This document shows positions 44,016-52,599 of a stretch of DNA of 64,000 bases, piece by piece. The position numbers and the translations under genes were made by a program. Each line of letters starts with the position of its first letter. Positions within the stretch are counted from its first letter, which is position 1. Under the pieces are notes generated by a model that did no database searches, was not told where the DNA came from, and saw nothing but the letters and a program-made list of their open reading frames with translations. Source of the stretch: Luteolibacter yonseiensis (GTDB lineage: Bacteria > Verrucomicrobiota > Verrucomicrobiia > Verrucomicrobiales > Akkermansiaceae); contig NZ_JAENIK010000001.1 of assembly GCF_016595465.1 (NCBI RefSeq), positions 124,001 to 188,000 of the forward strand, in the 5' to 3' direction.

Positions 44016-44349
44016 CAGGAGTACTGTCTGTTTCTCCGTGTCCTCTTCCACGCTCCCTGGCGTGTTCCGGGGCTCCGTGGACTGCGTGCAGCTCGCTGCC
44101 GCTTTCATCTGCCAGCTCGCTGGCCGGGACGGAGGTTCGAATTCATAAGGCAGGCCTCCCCTTGCCAACAGCCTGCGGAGCAACTCATGATTCCCTGGGG
44201 TTCCGCCGTGTCAGCAAGCTGACTGCGGAAAGCGGCAGCGAGCTGCGCTCATTCCGAAGGCTTCGCCGGCTTCAATCGTCACTTTATTTTCGGAAACTGG
44301 TGTCAATCTTTTGCGGTGTTTCAATACGAGGCGCGTCCTCTATCACCCG
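44016..44349. other. 334-base region between convergent genes with a 19-base inverted repeat
   Basis: It contains the inverted repeat pair at 44088-44106 and 44228-44246 plus a small GCCAGC-TC-GCTGGC hairpin at about 44111-44124. I see no gene here. Confidence 0.6.
44088..44246. repeat. perfect 19-base inverted repeat pair
   Basis: GCAGCTCGCTGCCGCTTTC at 44088-44106 recurs as its exact reverse complement at 44228-44246, with 121 bases between. The spacing is like that of the 14.2 kb REP pair, but the sequence differs. Confidence 0.65.
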
Positions 44350-44982
44350 TCACGATCGGAATTTCAAGATCGCCTCCACCTTGCTGCGCACATGCAGCTT
44401 GATGCAGATCCGTTTCACATAGGTCCGCACGGTTTCCAATGAAATGTCCAACTGGTCCGCGACCTCCTTGTAGATATATCCGGAGGCGAGCAGCTTCAGC
44501 ACGTCCTTCTCCCTGGGCGTGAGTTTCTCATTCTCGTCTTCAAGGTTCTTCTCGGATCGGAAATACTGTGCCACCTTGCGGGCGATGTGGCTGGAAAACG
44601 GCGCGCCTCCCGAGTAGACATCGCGGATCGCGTTGTAGATGTCCTCCGGCGTGCTGGACTTGAGCAGGTAGCCGCTGGCTCCTTCCTTCAGGGCGCGGAA
44701 GATGTTGTCCTCCTCCTCATAGGCGGTCAGCATCACAACCTCCAGCCGTGGAAGCTTCTTCTTCAGCTCGCGGATGCAGTCGATCCCGGAGATGCCCGGC
44801 AGGTTGATGTCCATCAGCACCACGTCCGGCCGGTAGGCGGGGATTCTTTCCAAGGCCTCCTCCGCCGAGGAGACCGCCGTGAGGCAGGTGATGTCCACGG
44901 GTTTTTCCAACAACATGATGAGGTGCTGCTGGAGCCGGGGATCGTCTTCGACCACTACCACGGATTTCTTGCTGGAGATCAT
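44350..44982 (-). CDS. NarL/FixJ-type response regulator
   Basis: A 210-residue regulator. Receiver domain (1-125): acidic E12-D13-D14, phospho-acceptor D58 in VVLMDINLPG, T86 and K108. Output domain (about 147-207) is a LuxR-type helix-turn-helix (LTPREKDVLKLLASGYIYKEVADQLDISLETVRTYVKRICIKLHV). It would bind DNA when phosphorylated by the sensor kinase encoded 18 bases upstream on the same strand. Targets unknown. Confidence 0.95.
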   Translation of the reverse strand: MISSKKSVVVVEDDPRLQQHLIMLLEKPVDITCLTAVSSAEEALERIPAYRPDVVLMDINLPGISGIDCIRELKKKLPRLEVVMLTAYEEEDNIFRALKEGASGYLLKSSTPEDIYNAIRDVYSGGAPFSSHIARKVAQYFRSEKNLEDENEKLTPREKDVLKLLASGYIYKEVADQLDISLETVRTYVKRICIKLHVRSKVEAILKFRS

Positions 44983-45000
44983 ATGAGTCGGATTTCGGTG

Positions 45001-46602
45001 TTAGCTGATCGGTGCTTCCAAGGTGATTTCCAGGCCGCCGTTCTCATGGGGGGCGATCATGCAGGTGCCGTGGATCGCGGACATGCGCTGGCTGATGTTT
45101 TCCAGACCGAGGCCGGTCTTGCCCGGTTCGCGGGTGAGGCCCACTCCGTTGTCCGTCACGGTGATCTTCAACTGCTGGTTCTCGTGCAGGATGGCCATCT
45201 TGATCTCCGTGGCCTGCGAGTGGCGCAGCGCGTTGTTGACGATCTCTTTCACCGCGAGGCTGACGTTGTGGCGGAACTCGTGGCTGACGGTCACCTCCTG
45301 GATGGATGGCATGGCGTCGATGCGGCAGCGGATTTCCGAGAGCCGGCAGAGCTCGCTGACGAGGCGGCAGAGGAAATCCACCAGCGCCTCGAGCTTGTTG
45401 TTCTTCGGATTCAGCATCCACACCGTTTCGGAAAGCGCGCTGATGAGCTCGCGTGACATCGCGGTGATCTGGCCGAAGGTGGCCCGCGCCTCCTCGTCCG
45501 CGCTGTTGGTCTCCGCGTAGGCTCCCAGCAGGGAGATGTGGGAAAGCCGGGTGCCGAGGTCGTCATGGAGATCCCTTGCGATCCGCAGGCGCTCGTCGGC
45601 GATGAGCTGGGCGTGGCGGAGGTGGCGGTTGATGCGCCGCCGGATGAGCCTGCGCCCGTAGAGCGTGCCGAGGATGGCGGTCACCGCCATGCACGCCGCC
45701 CAGAACCGGAGGTTCTTCCAGTAGGGCAGGGGGACCTTCACCGCCATGACAGTTCCCGATCCGAGGGACTCCCCCGTGATGGAGAGGTCCTCCACGCGCA
45801 GCCGGTAGGAACCCGCGGGAAGTCTTTCGTAAACCGCCGTGATGGGGCCGCCCGTGCCGGTGCTGTAGGTTTCGTTCCACCGCAGTTCCAGCGACTTTCC
45901 CTGCAGGGGATCCTGCAGGTTTCTCAGCGTGGTGACCCAGTCCGCGTGAGCCGTGATGTCGTCGTCCGTGATGACGAACGTCTCCTTCCTGGCTTCTTCG
46001 GGACCCAGCCAGACCGTGGTCGCCATCGACGGATGGGTGCCGGATTTGCTCCAGATGAAATCACCGGTGCCGGGCGGGCGGCTGTTCGCCAGCAATGCGA
46101 CCGGAGGTTTCCCATCATCGGAAACCGCCGAAAAGGCGATGTCCGAGACCGCGAAAACCCCCACCACGTTCGCCGGACCCGCGGATGACATCACCAGCGT
46201 GACGCACGCCGTGCCGTCGGGTGGTCTGATGATTTCCCGCCTCTGCGTGAAGGTGGACCGCTCGACGCTTCCCTTCCAACCCGGGCTCACGCCGTTGGCG
46301 GGAAAGGACAGCTGGGAAATGGGATCGCCGTTGCTGTTGTGGAAGCGGACGATGAAGAACATCTCGTCCGTCTTGTTCTGCCAGCCCGTGTCGAGGCCCT
46401 CCAGGCGGTAGCGGACGCGCGGCGAACCGGGATTCATCACAAACCGCAGTTGCTTGGCATCGGGCGAAACCGCGACATCGGCACCGCGCACCGGCTGGGT
46501 CGAGTGCTCGGTGAAAAGCTCGATCCATGTCGGCCGGACGCCCTCCTCCGCGAAAACAAATCCACCCGTGAGAAGGGCGATGCTGTGGGGCAGGAGATTC
46601 AT
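45001..46602 (-). CDS. sensor histidine kinase (HisKA_3, NarX/LiaS type)
   Basis: A 533-residue kinase from the ATG at 46602. A signal peptide-like start is followed by a periplasmic domain (20-295) with two Y_Y_Y-like phrases (VRYRLEGLDTGW and AGSYRLRVEDLS), a transmembrane helix at about 298-316, a HisKA_3 dimerisation helix with H346 in LRIARDLHDDLGTRLSHISLLG, and a HATPase_c domain (EIVNNALRHSQAT, TVTDNGVGL, GLGLENISQRM). It is an orthodox sensor with an unusual extracytoplasmic domain that may bind sugars or surface polymers. It lies 18 bases upstream of its response regulator. Confidence 0.93.
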   Translation of the reverse strand: MNLLPHSIALLTGGFVFAEEGVRPTWIELFTEHSTQPVRGADVAVSPDAKQLRFVMNPGSPRVRYRLEGLDTGWQNKTDEMFFIVRFHNSNGDPISQLSFPANGVSPGWKGSVERSTFTQRREIIRPPDGTACVTLVMSSAGPANVVGVFAVSDIAFSAVSDDGKPPVALLANSRPPGTGDFIWSKSGTHPSMATTVWLGPEEARKETFVITDDDITAHADWVTTLRNLQDPLQGKSLELRWNETYSTGTGGPITAVYERLPAGSYRLRVEDLSITGESLGSGTVMAVKVPLPYWKNLRFWAACMAVTAILGTLYGRRLIRRRINRHLRHAQLIADERLRIARDLHDDLGTRLSHISLLGAYAETNSADEEARATFGQITAMSRELISALSETVWMLNPKNNKLEALVDFLCRLVSELCRLSEIRCRIDAMPSIQEVTVSHEFRHNVSLAVKEIVNNALRHSQATEIKMAILHENQQLKITVTDNGVGLTREPGKTGLGLENISQRMSAIHGTCMIAPHENGGLEITLEAPIS

Positions 46603-46854
46603 GCGGGTGGGTTTCCGGTCGGGAGGTCGTATTGCGGAATCATCTGATTCCGGCATCGCTTCTCAACCTCTGACTGTCGGTATGCGGATCATTGCGGGTT
46701 CTTCCTCCGCAGGGACGATCCGTCCGGGACAGACCCCGCGCCGCAGGCCAGCTTCCGGGAAAACAGGCGGTCCGTCCAGTCCCCAAACCGGGGACAGGGA
46801 AGACGGATCAACCGACCGCTGGAACACCGGATTCCAGAGCCTTCCCTCCACCCG

Positions 46855-47592
46855 TCAGCGGATTTTGTCCAATACAGCCTTGTTGAACCAGGAGGGAATC
46901 AGATCGGTTTTCAGCTCCATTGTTCTCCCATCCGTTATTTCCGCCAACCACGTATGATTGCCGGCCGGGTTATCGGTGGAGTTGTCGAAAATGTAGGCGC
47001 GGTTGGTTTGTTTGATGGCATCCATCAGAAGATCCAGGGAGCGATGATACCGACTCACGATCTTGCTTTCCGGAACAGCGTGCCCTCCCAGGGCGACACG
47101 GTTGTGAACCCTCGAAATATTGATTTCAGGGTCAGCCGTGGCGACGTAGTACAAATAAGTCCTGTATCCGGATTCCTGTGCATCCGCCAGCAGCCTGATT
47201 TTACCAGCATGCGACATGACACTTTCAAAGGTAAAGCTGACCCGCTTCCGCAAATACCATTGCCGAAGAAAATCCACAGTCACGGAAGCGAGGTAGGAAT
47301 TCACCTCCACAGCGCTGAAATCCAGCCGGCCGTCAACGAAGCGAAGCGATTTCGCCTGATCCTCCAGATTCTGCGACTTGAGAAAAACCGAATCCGCAAA
47401 AAATGACAATACCTCGGAAGCCGTCACATCCACTTTCAGAGCGGTCAGATCCAATCCCCCCGAGGCTCGGATCTCCGCCTCCACCTCATCCGGATTGAGA
47501 TAGACACCAAGCAGGCTTGTGGGCAGATACGACTTCAGGACGCTCTTGCCCGAGCCATTCGGGCCCGCGAACAATCGTAACCTGGGTGTCAC
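46855..47592 (-). CDS. zeta toxin-like P-loop kinase
   Basis: A 245-residue ATPase with Walker A G10-P-N-G-S-G-K16-S17, followed by YLNPDEVEAEIR (typical of zeta-type and UDP-GlcNAc kinase-like proteins) and FTFESVMSHAGKIRLLADAQESGYRTYLYYVATADPEINISRVHNRVALGGHAVPESKIVSRYHRSLDLL. That layout matches zeta-toxin family proteins: NPD for substrate, a T-FESV strand and an R-x-x-x-GGH-x-V lid. In known cases zeta enzymes phosphorylate UDP-sugars. The gene overlaps the small upstream gene by four bases (ATGA), a sign of translational coupling as in toxin-antitoxin pairs. Confidence 0.85.
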   Translation of the reverse strand: MTPRLRLFAGPNGSGKSVLKSYLPTSLLGVYLNPDEVEAEIRASGGLDLTALKVDVTASEVLSFFADSVFLKSQNLEDQAKSLRFVDGRLDFSAVEVNSYLASVTVDFLRQWYLRKRVSFTFESVMSHAGKIRLLADAQESGYRTYLYYVATADPEINISRVHNRVALGGHAVPESKIVSRYHRSLDLLMDAIKQTNRAYIFDNSTDNPAGNHTWLAEITDGRTMELKTDLIPSWFNKAVLDKIR

Positions 47593-47810
47593 CGGATGAT
47601 GAGCTTTTCACCCAATTTCACCCGGACAGGCGGATCGAGCTGTTTCACCACTTCTTTGCGTCCGTCAGGGAAGAGTTTGACCAGCATGCCTTCCTCGGAT
47701 TGAAGCACCGTTTGTCCCGCAGCCCGGACTTTGTCGCGGGCGGCGGCGAAAGCCTGGCCGGACAGCGAAGGGAAGTGGTCTTCAAGTTGTTGGATCTGTT
47801 CGTCTGACAT
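47589..47810 (-). CDS. small protein coupled to the zeta-like kinase, antitoxin candidate
   Basis: A 73-residue protein (MSDEQIQQLEDHFPSLSGQA ...), acidic helical in its first half and a basic beta-type second half (MLVKLFPDGRKEVVKQLDPP). Its stop codon overlaps the start of the zeta-like kinase by four bases, so the two are co-translated. It does not resemble the classical epsilon antitoxin fold signature or a known DNA-binding antitoxin. By position it is a candidate antitoxin. Confidence 0.7.
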   Translation of the reverse strand: MSDEQIQQLEDHFPSLSGQAFAAARDKVRAAGQTVLQSEEGMLVKLFPDGRKEVVKQLDPPVRVKLGEKLIIR

Positions 47811-47970
47811 GATCGGCTTTCTTATGCCAGATTAAAGCTTTCCGTCCTTCGATGCAATCATCTCTTTCCAGCTCCGGGTTGATCAGGATGGAGAGGATGG
47901 ATTATACGACGAAGCCACCCCGGCCGGGAGATCGGAGTGGCCCTTGTCGAAAAATCAAAAGATGGCTGCC

Positions 47971-50163
47971 TCACTGCTGCTTCGCCACCGTCTTCCCCTT
48001 GAGGAGGTTCGAGTAGTCGAGCAGGATGTTCTGCGCTTCCTTGAGCACGAGGTCATGCGCGGGAGAGTCGTCGATGGCGTCTTCTTCCTCGTCCGCATCG
48101 GCGGCGAGGTTGATCGGGCGGGCCTTCGGTTTGTAGAGGTCGGTGAGACCGGGTTTGTTGGAGTTCTTCACCGTGACTTCGTAGGTGGTCGGCTCCGGGG
48201 TGGCGCGGGCGAGGCGTTGTTTTTTCAACTCCTCCACGCGGGCCTTGAGAACGGCCTTTTCCTGCTTGCGTTTGTCTTCGTTGAGCGAGACGGACTTCTC
48301 ATCGCGCAGCTTGCGGTAGCGTTCGATCTCGGACTTGAGGTCCGTGAAATCCTCGTCCTTCGCGACGCGCTCGGTGGAGCGGCTGCGGAGGGTGTCGATC
48401 GAGGCGGTGACGCGGTTTGCCGGAGTGAACTTCGCGGCGGCGATGGTGTCCCAGGGCAGGGGATTCTTCAGGTCGGACTCGCCGATCTCCGGCATGTCGG
48501 TGAGCGAGGGGATCACGATGTCCGCCTTGACGCCTTCGAGCTGGGTGGATTTGCCGCTGGGGCGGTAGAACTTGCTGATGGTCACCTTCAGCACTCCGGG
48601 ATCGCTGCCCGGGACGATGCCCTCGCTCTGCATGATGCGGGAGAGCGGGACGATGGTCTGCACGGTGCCTTTTCCGAAGGTCGATGTATCGCCGACGACC
48701 ACCGCGCGGCCGTAGTCCTGAAGGGCTCCGGCAACGATCTCCGAGGCGGAGGCGCTGAAGCGGCTGGTCAGCACGACGAGCGGACCGTCGTAGAGCACCT
48801 GGTCATCCGTGTCTTTTCCGACTTCCGTGCGGCCCTGCATGTTGCGGGTCTGGACCACGGGGCCGGACGGGATGAAGAGACCGGTGAGGTCGATGGCTTC
48901 CTGCAGCGAGCCGCCGCCGTTCTGACGGAGGTCGAGGATGATGCCGGTGACGTTCTCCTGCTTCAGCTTGTTGATGATGCGGGCGACATCCGCGGTGCAG
49001 GAGGTGGGGCCGCTTTTCGCGGTGCCCTCGCCGGCGTAGAACGCGGGCAGGTCGATGATGCCGATGCGCTGCTTCTGGTCGTCGCCGGACGGCAGGTCCA
49101 TCACGCGGGCCTTGGCCTGCTGGTCCTCCAGCTTGATCTCCTCGCGGACGATGCTGATGGATTTGCGGACGGATTCATCCGCCGCCTTCGCCGGGATGAT
49201 GTTGAGGTAGACGGTGGTGCCTTTCTTGCCACGGATCATCTCCACGGCCTTCGGCAGCGGGAGGTCGATGAGGTCGGTGTATTCGTCACCCTGTTTCTGG
49301 GAAACCCCGATGATGCTGTCTCCGGGCTTGATGAGACCGCTGCGGTCGGCGGGGCCGCCGGGCACGAGTTCCGCGACCTTGCAGTAGCCGTCCACCGAGC
49401 GGAGCGTCGCGCCGATGCCGGTGAGCGAGAGGTTCATCGAGGTCTCGAAGCTCTTCGTCTGCTCCGGGCCCATGTAGTCGGAGTGGGGATCATAGACCTG
49501 GGCGAGCGACTCAAGGTAGATTTCCAGGACCGCCTTGTCATCGAATTTCCGCATGGTGTCCGCGATGCGCGAAGAACGGTTGCCCAGTGTTTTCTGGATC
49601 TGTTCCTCCTTTTTGCCCGCGAGCTTCTCCTGCAGATACTCGTAGCGGAGCTGCTGGGTCCAGATCGCCTTCGCGGCGGCGATGTCCGCGGGATGAGGCG
49701 CGTCCTTGCGGTCGTAGTTGAAGGTCTCGTCGCCCGTGAAATCGAATTTTCCGGTTTTCAGCATGTCGGAAATGAAGGCCACCCGCTCGTCGAGGCGTTC
49801 CAGGTATCGCTTGAAGATGGTATGGGCCAGGCTGGAATCTCCGTCGCTGCGGGTCGCATCCGCGAGTTTCGCGCGGGATTTGGCGAATTCGTCGATGTCG
49901 CTTTGGAGGAACACCATGCGGTTGCCGTCGAGGGTGTCGAGGTAGCGGTCGAGGAATCTGCCGGCGAGCTTCTCGTCCAGCTCCTGGTGGGCGAACTGCG
50001 ACTGCTCGAGGATCTTCGAGGTGAGCATGGTGGTCGCCGCATCGGTGGCCTTGGCGTCCAGCGGTTCCGGGTCACCGAAGAGGTTGAAGGCGCCGGACGT
50101 GGTAACGAGGGCGGCGCTGAGGGAGACTACCGGAACGATGGAGCGGCGGAGCAGTGGATTCAT
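47971..50163 (-). CDS. prc: tail-specific (C-terminal processing) protease Prc
   Basis: A 730-residue protease from the ATG at 50163, with a signal peptide (MNPLLRRSIVPVVSLSAALV). An N-terminal helical domain (40-220) with VYDPHSDYMGP, a PDZ domain (about 240-325) and the S41 protease core follow. The catalytic dyad lies in the SASASE motif (470-475; Ser472 by comparison with E. coli Prc) and K498 in FGKGTVQ. The C-terminal DUF3340-like region is present, so length and order match gamma-proteobacterial Prc. It acts in the periplasm on incompletely assembled or misfolded substrates. The neighbouring upstream gene encodes a PDZ lipoprotein. Confidence 0.95.
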   Translation of the reverse strand: MNPLLRRSIVPVVSLSAALVTTSGAFNLFGDPEPLDAKATDAATTMLTSKILEQSQFAHQELDEKLAGRFLDRYLDTLDGNRMVFLQSDIDEFAKSRAKLADATRSDGDSSLAHTIFKRYLERLDERVAFISDMLKTGKFDFTGDETFNYDRKDAPHPADIAAAKAIWTQQLRYEYLQEKLAGKKEEQIQKTLGNRSSRIADTMRKFDDKAVLEIYLESLAQVYDPHSDYMGPEQTKSFETSMNLSLTGIGATLRSVDGYCKVAELVPGGPADRSGLIKPGDSIIGVSQKQGDEYTDLIDLPLPKAVEMIRGKKGTTVYLNIIPAKAADESVRKSISIVREEIKLEDQQAKARVMDLPSGDDQKQRIGIIDLPAFYAGEGTAKSGPTSCTADVARIINKLKQENVTGIILDLRQNGGGSLQEAIDLTGLFIPSGPVVQTRNMQGRTEVGKDTDDQVLYDGPLVVLTSRFSASASEIVAGALQDYGRAVVVGDTSTFGKGTVQTIVPLSRIMQSEGIVPGSDPGVLKVTISKFYRPSGKSTQLEGVKADIVIPSLTDMPEIGESDLKNPLPWDTIAAAKFTPANRVTASIDTLRSRSTERVAKDEDFTDLKSEIERYRKLRDEKSVSLNEDKRKQEKAVLKARVEELKKQRLARATPEPTTYEVTVKNSNKPGLTDLYKPKARPINLAADADEEEDAIDDSPAHDLVLKEAQNILLDYSNLLKGKTVAKQQ

Positions 50164-50282
50164 TTGGATGCTGGTGCGGGGCCGGAGGCCCGTTCTTTGG
50201 ATATAACGCAACAAAAAGCGGGAACTGTCTTGGAAATCGATGGCGGGTGATTCCTGTTGCGGCGGGGATCGCCGCGGTTTCC

Positions 50283-51824
50283 TCATTGCACTCGTGACAA
50301 TCGGCTGATTCCGCGCTGGAGCAACTGTTTATCCACCGCGGCGGAGACCGTCTCATCGAGGTAGACCGTGAAGTTTTCCTCGTCGAACTCGATGGAATGC
50401 CGCTCGCCGAGGTTGCCCTTGAACGCGTCCACCAGGCTCCGCATGTTCTTGATTTCCTTGCCGTTCACCTTCTTGACGATGAGGTTGCGCAGGCTTTCGT
50501 AGCCCACCGTGGCGGGGGTGGGGATGGAGCCGCTGAGGAAGATGATGCGGTCCACCCGGCCTTCGTATTTTTCCGGGTTTTCCATGGCATCGAGGAAATT
50601 CAGCGGCGCGCGGCTCTCCCAATTCTCGCCGAACGACTCCAGCAGCGGACGCGACAGCTCCTGGAAAACCAGGCCGCCCTTCAGCAGGAAATTCGGCGCC
50701 TTGTCGAAGCTGTAGCCCGGGACCAGCTTCGAGCTTTCCTCCTCGCGGGTGAGGGTGGCCTTGATTTCGAGCGGCTGGCCCTCGCGCAGCAGGGAGAGGG
50801 TCACGGTGTCGCCGGTGGATTTCGAACCCCGGATCAGGTGGCCCCAGAACAGGCTGCCGTAGTTCTCGTGCTGGTAGTAGCCGCGGCGGTCGATGTGCTG
50901 GCCGTCCACGGCGAGAAGGACGTCGCCTTTTTTCACTCCGGCGGTTTCGGCCGCGCCGCCCTTGCGCACGTTGTGGATGTAGAGGCCGCCCTGGTCGTCA
51001 GCGAGCTTCAGCCATTGGCGGAACGAATTGTCCTCGGTGCGGGCCACGGAAATACCCACGCTGGGAAATCCCTTGTAGTCTCCCGCGGCGGAGTCCTTGA
51101 GGAAACGGGCCACGATGTCCGTGGAAACCACGTCGCAGATCTGGTCCTTGCCGTTGTAGCTGATGAGCACGCCCGCGAGTTTCCCATCCTGCAGGACGGG
51201 CAGGGAATAGCTGCTTGCCGCGCTCTGCATGGAGCCCTTGAGCATGTAGGTGAGGAACGCGTGACCCGCGAGGAAATTGGAAGCCACATCCACGCTCTGG
51301 AGATTTCCCGGAGTCATCAGAGTCTGGCCGTTGTCCTCGATCTGCAGGATGTCGAGCACCTGCCCGATCTTCGGCGGCGAGGTGATCTCCAGCGGCACGG
51401 TGTTTTCAAACAGGATGTTGCCTTCCTTCTCGTCCACAGGGCCGAGCAGCGAGAGATTCGCCTCGTAATCCACGGCGATGACCTTCGCCTGCGCGAGATG
51501 GGTGCCGTCCGGTGATTCGAATTCCAGATAGGTGGCGTCCGCGACGAGTTCCGCCGTGGTGAGCACGCGCTGCGGTCCGACGATGGCGGCGAGCGCCCGG
51601 CGCGAGGCCGGCTCGTCCTTCTCCCACGGCTGTCCCGGATTCCAGGACTGCTGGGTCGAGTTGATCCGGACCACGGATTGCTTGATATCCTTCGGCGCGA
51701 CCTTGATCACCGCAGGCTCCGCCGTGACGACTGGCGGAGGCGCGACCTCTGTGGTTGGAGCGGGCTTCGGACGTTCGCAGGCCGCGAGAGCCAGGAAAAG
51801 CGGGAGGGTGAGGAGAGGGCGCAT
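50283..51824 (-). CDS. HtrA-like PDZ lipoprotein lacking an intact catalytic triad
   Basis: A 513-residue lipoprotein from the ATG at 51824 (lipobox LAAC16). Residues 45-245 have the shape of an HtrA trypsin-like domain (SVVRINSTQQ, AIVGPQRVLTT, VIAVDYEANLSLL, SSYSLPVLQDGKLAGVLISYNG). The histidine position (VLTTAELV) is Glu92 and the aspartate position (EANLSLL) is Asn123, while a serine (S204/S205) may remain without the GNSGG context. Two PDZ-like parts follow (about 280-360 and 440-500). It is probably an inactive adaptor that delivers or holds substrates, next to Prc on the same strand with a gap of 119 bases. Confidence 0.75.
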   Translation of the reverse strand: MRPLLTLPLFLALAACERPKPAPTTEVAPPPVVTAEPAVIKVAPKDIKQSVVRINSTQQSWNPGQPWEKDEPASRRALAAIVGPQRVLTTAELVADATYLEFESPDGTHLAQAKVIAVDYEANLSLLGPVDEKEGNILFENTVPLEITSPPKIGQVLDILQIEDNGQTLMTPGNLQSVDVASNFLAGHAFLTYMLKGSMQSAASSYSLPVLQDGKLAGVLISYNGKDQICDVVSTDIVARFLKDSAAGDYKGFPSVGISVARTEDNSFRQWLKLADDQGGLYIHNVRKGGAAETAGVKKGDVLLAVDGQHIDRRGYYQHENYGSLFWGHLIRGSKSTGDTVTLSLLREGQPLEIKATLTREEESSKLVPGYSFDKAPNFLLKGGLVFQELSRPLLESFGENWESRAPLNFLDAMENPEKYEGRVDRIIFLSGSIPTPATVGYESLRNLIVKKVNGKEIKNMRSLVDAFKGNLGERHSIEFDEENFTVYLDETVSAAVDKQLLQRGISRLSRVQ

Positions 51825-51917
51825 GGATGGTTTGTTGAAAATTGAGGTGTCGATCGTAGGAGAAAGCCTGGCGGATGGCTCGATCAAGCGCATCATGGGA
51901 TGGATTGTTTCCGGGCT

Positions 51918-52220
51918 TCAGTCTCTTTTACGGTGGGCTCCAAAGTTCGGGCTGCGGGAATTATGTCTGATTACCTGGATGCGGATCCGATCGTCAAGAT
52001 TTTGGAACAGAATGTGATATGGGAACCTGCTCATATTGTGACGCCTCAGTCCGGATGGATCAAAATGATGGGAATCCGGCTCTGCCTGGATTCTTGAGAG
52101 TGCGGACAAAAGTTCGTTCCAGAAGCGGGATGCCACGTTCTCGGAAGCGCTCTCCAAATAGTATCGCATTGCCTCGTGGATATCTCGCTGGACGCTGGGA
52201 TGGTAACGGAGCGGCTTCAA
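51918..52220 (-). CDS. RelE/ParE-type toxin
   Basis: A 100-residue protein with the ParE/RelE fold signature: YHPSVQRDIHEAMRYYLESASENVASRFWNELLSALSRIQAEPDSH followed by PYHILFQNLDDRIRIQVIRHNSRSPNF. ParE toxins poison gyrase and RelE toxins cleave mRNA; the sequence does not decide which. It starts four bases inside the antitoxin gene (ATGA overlap), the usual antitoxin-first arrangement. Confidence 0.9.
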   Translation of the reverse strand: MKPLRYHPSVQRDIHEAMRYYLESASENVASRFWNELLSALSRIQAEPDSHHFDPSGLRRHNMSRFPYHILFQNLDDRIRIQVIRHNSRSPNFGAHRKRD

Positions 52221-52432
52221 GATTTCCGGAAGCGTTCAAGCCCCGCAAGCAGTTCGTCGTGGGAAATATCCTGAACCATGCCGCTGTCCGTTTCCACCAG
52301 CCGTCTGGCGACCTCCTCATCGCTCACGTCGTAGTCGGACGTTCCGAATTCCTCAAGAAGCCGTCCGATGAGCTCTCCTTGCATCGGGCGGGACAGATGT
52401 CGCGCTTCGGTGCAGATTTCTTCCACGTTCAT
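52217..52432 (-). CDS. addiction module antitoxin
   Basis: A 71-residue protein from the ATG at 52432 (MNVEEICTEARHLSRPMQGE ...), of the addiction-module component type (TIGR02574-like): two N-terminal helices, then an acidic segment and C-terminal DISHDELLAGLERFRKS. A longer in-frame start at 52489 is possible. It overlaps the ParE/RelE-type toxin gene by four bases and would neutralise it. Confidence 0.85.
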   Translation of the reverse strand: MNVEEICTEARHLSRPMQGELIGRLLEEFGTSDYDVSDEEVARRLVETDSGMVQDISHDELLAGLERFRKS

Positions 52433-52599
52433 GCGTTCAGGATAAGTCAAGCTGGCTGGAAGGAAAGGCGATTTCTTGGCTGACAGCACGCCTCATCCGG
52501 CCGCTGGAGAGGATGTCCACCGCACGTGGCGTTCAGGAGGAACGCGCTCCTTCCGGCGGTGGCCGACGGGGCTCCGTCATTGGGGCGGCCAACCGGAAA

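Noticed and set aside
44138-44152. GGTTCGAATTC as the T-loop of a tRNA
   Set aside because: No matching acceptor, D or anticodon stems could be drawn around it.
47944-50250. Long plus-strand open frame (768 codons) opposite prc
   Set aside because: Antisense shadow; the minus frame has the complete Prc catalytic and PDZ motifs.
50258-50275. GCGGCG/CGCCGC hairpin between prc and the PDZ lipoprotein gene as another REP copy
   Set aside because: The stem is only six bases and the sequence around it does not match the class B element beyond the GC-rich core.
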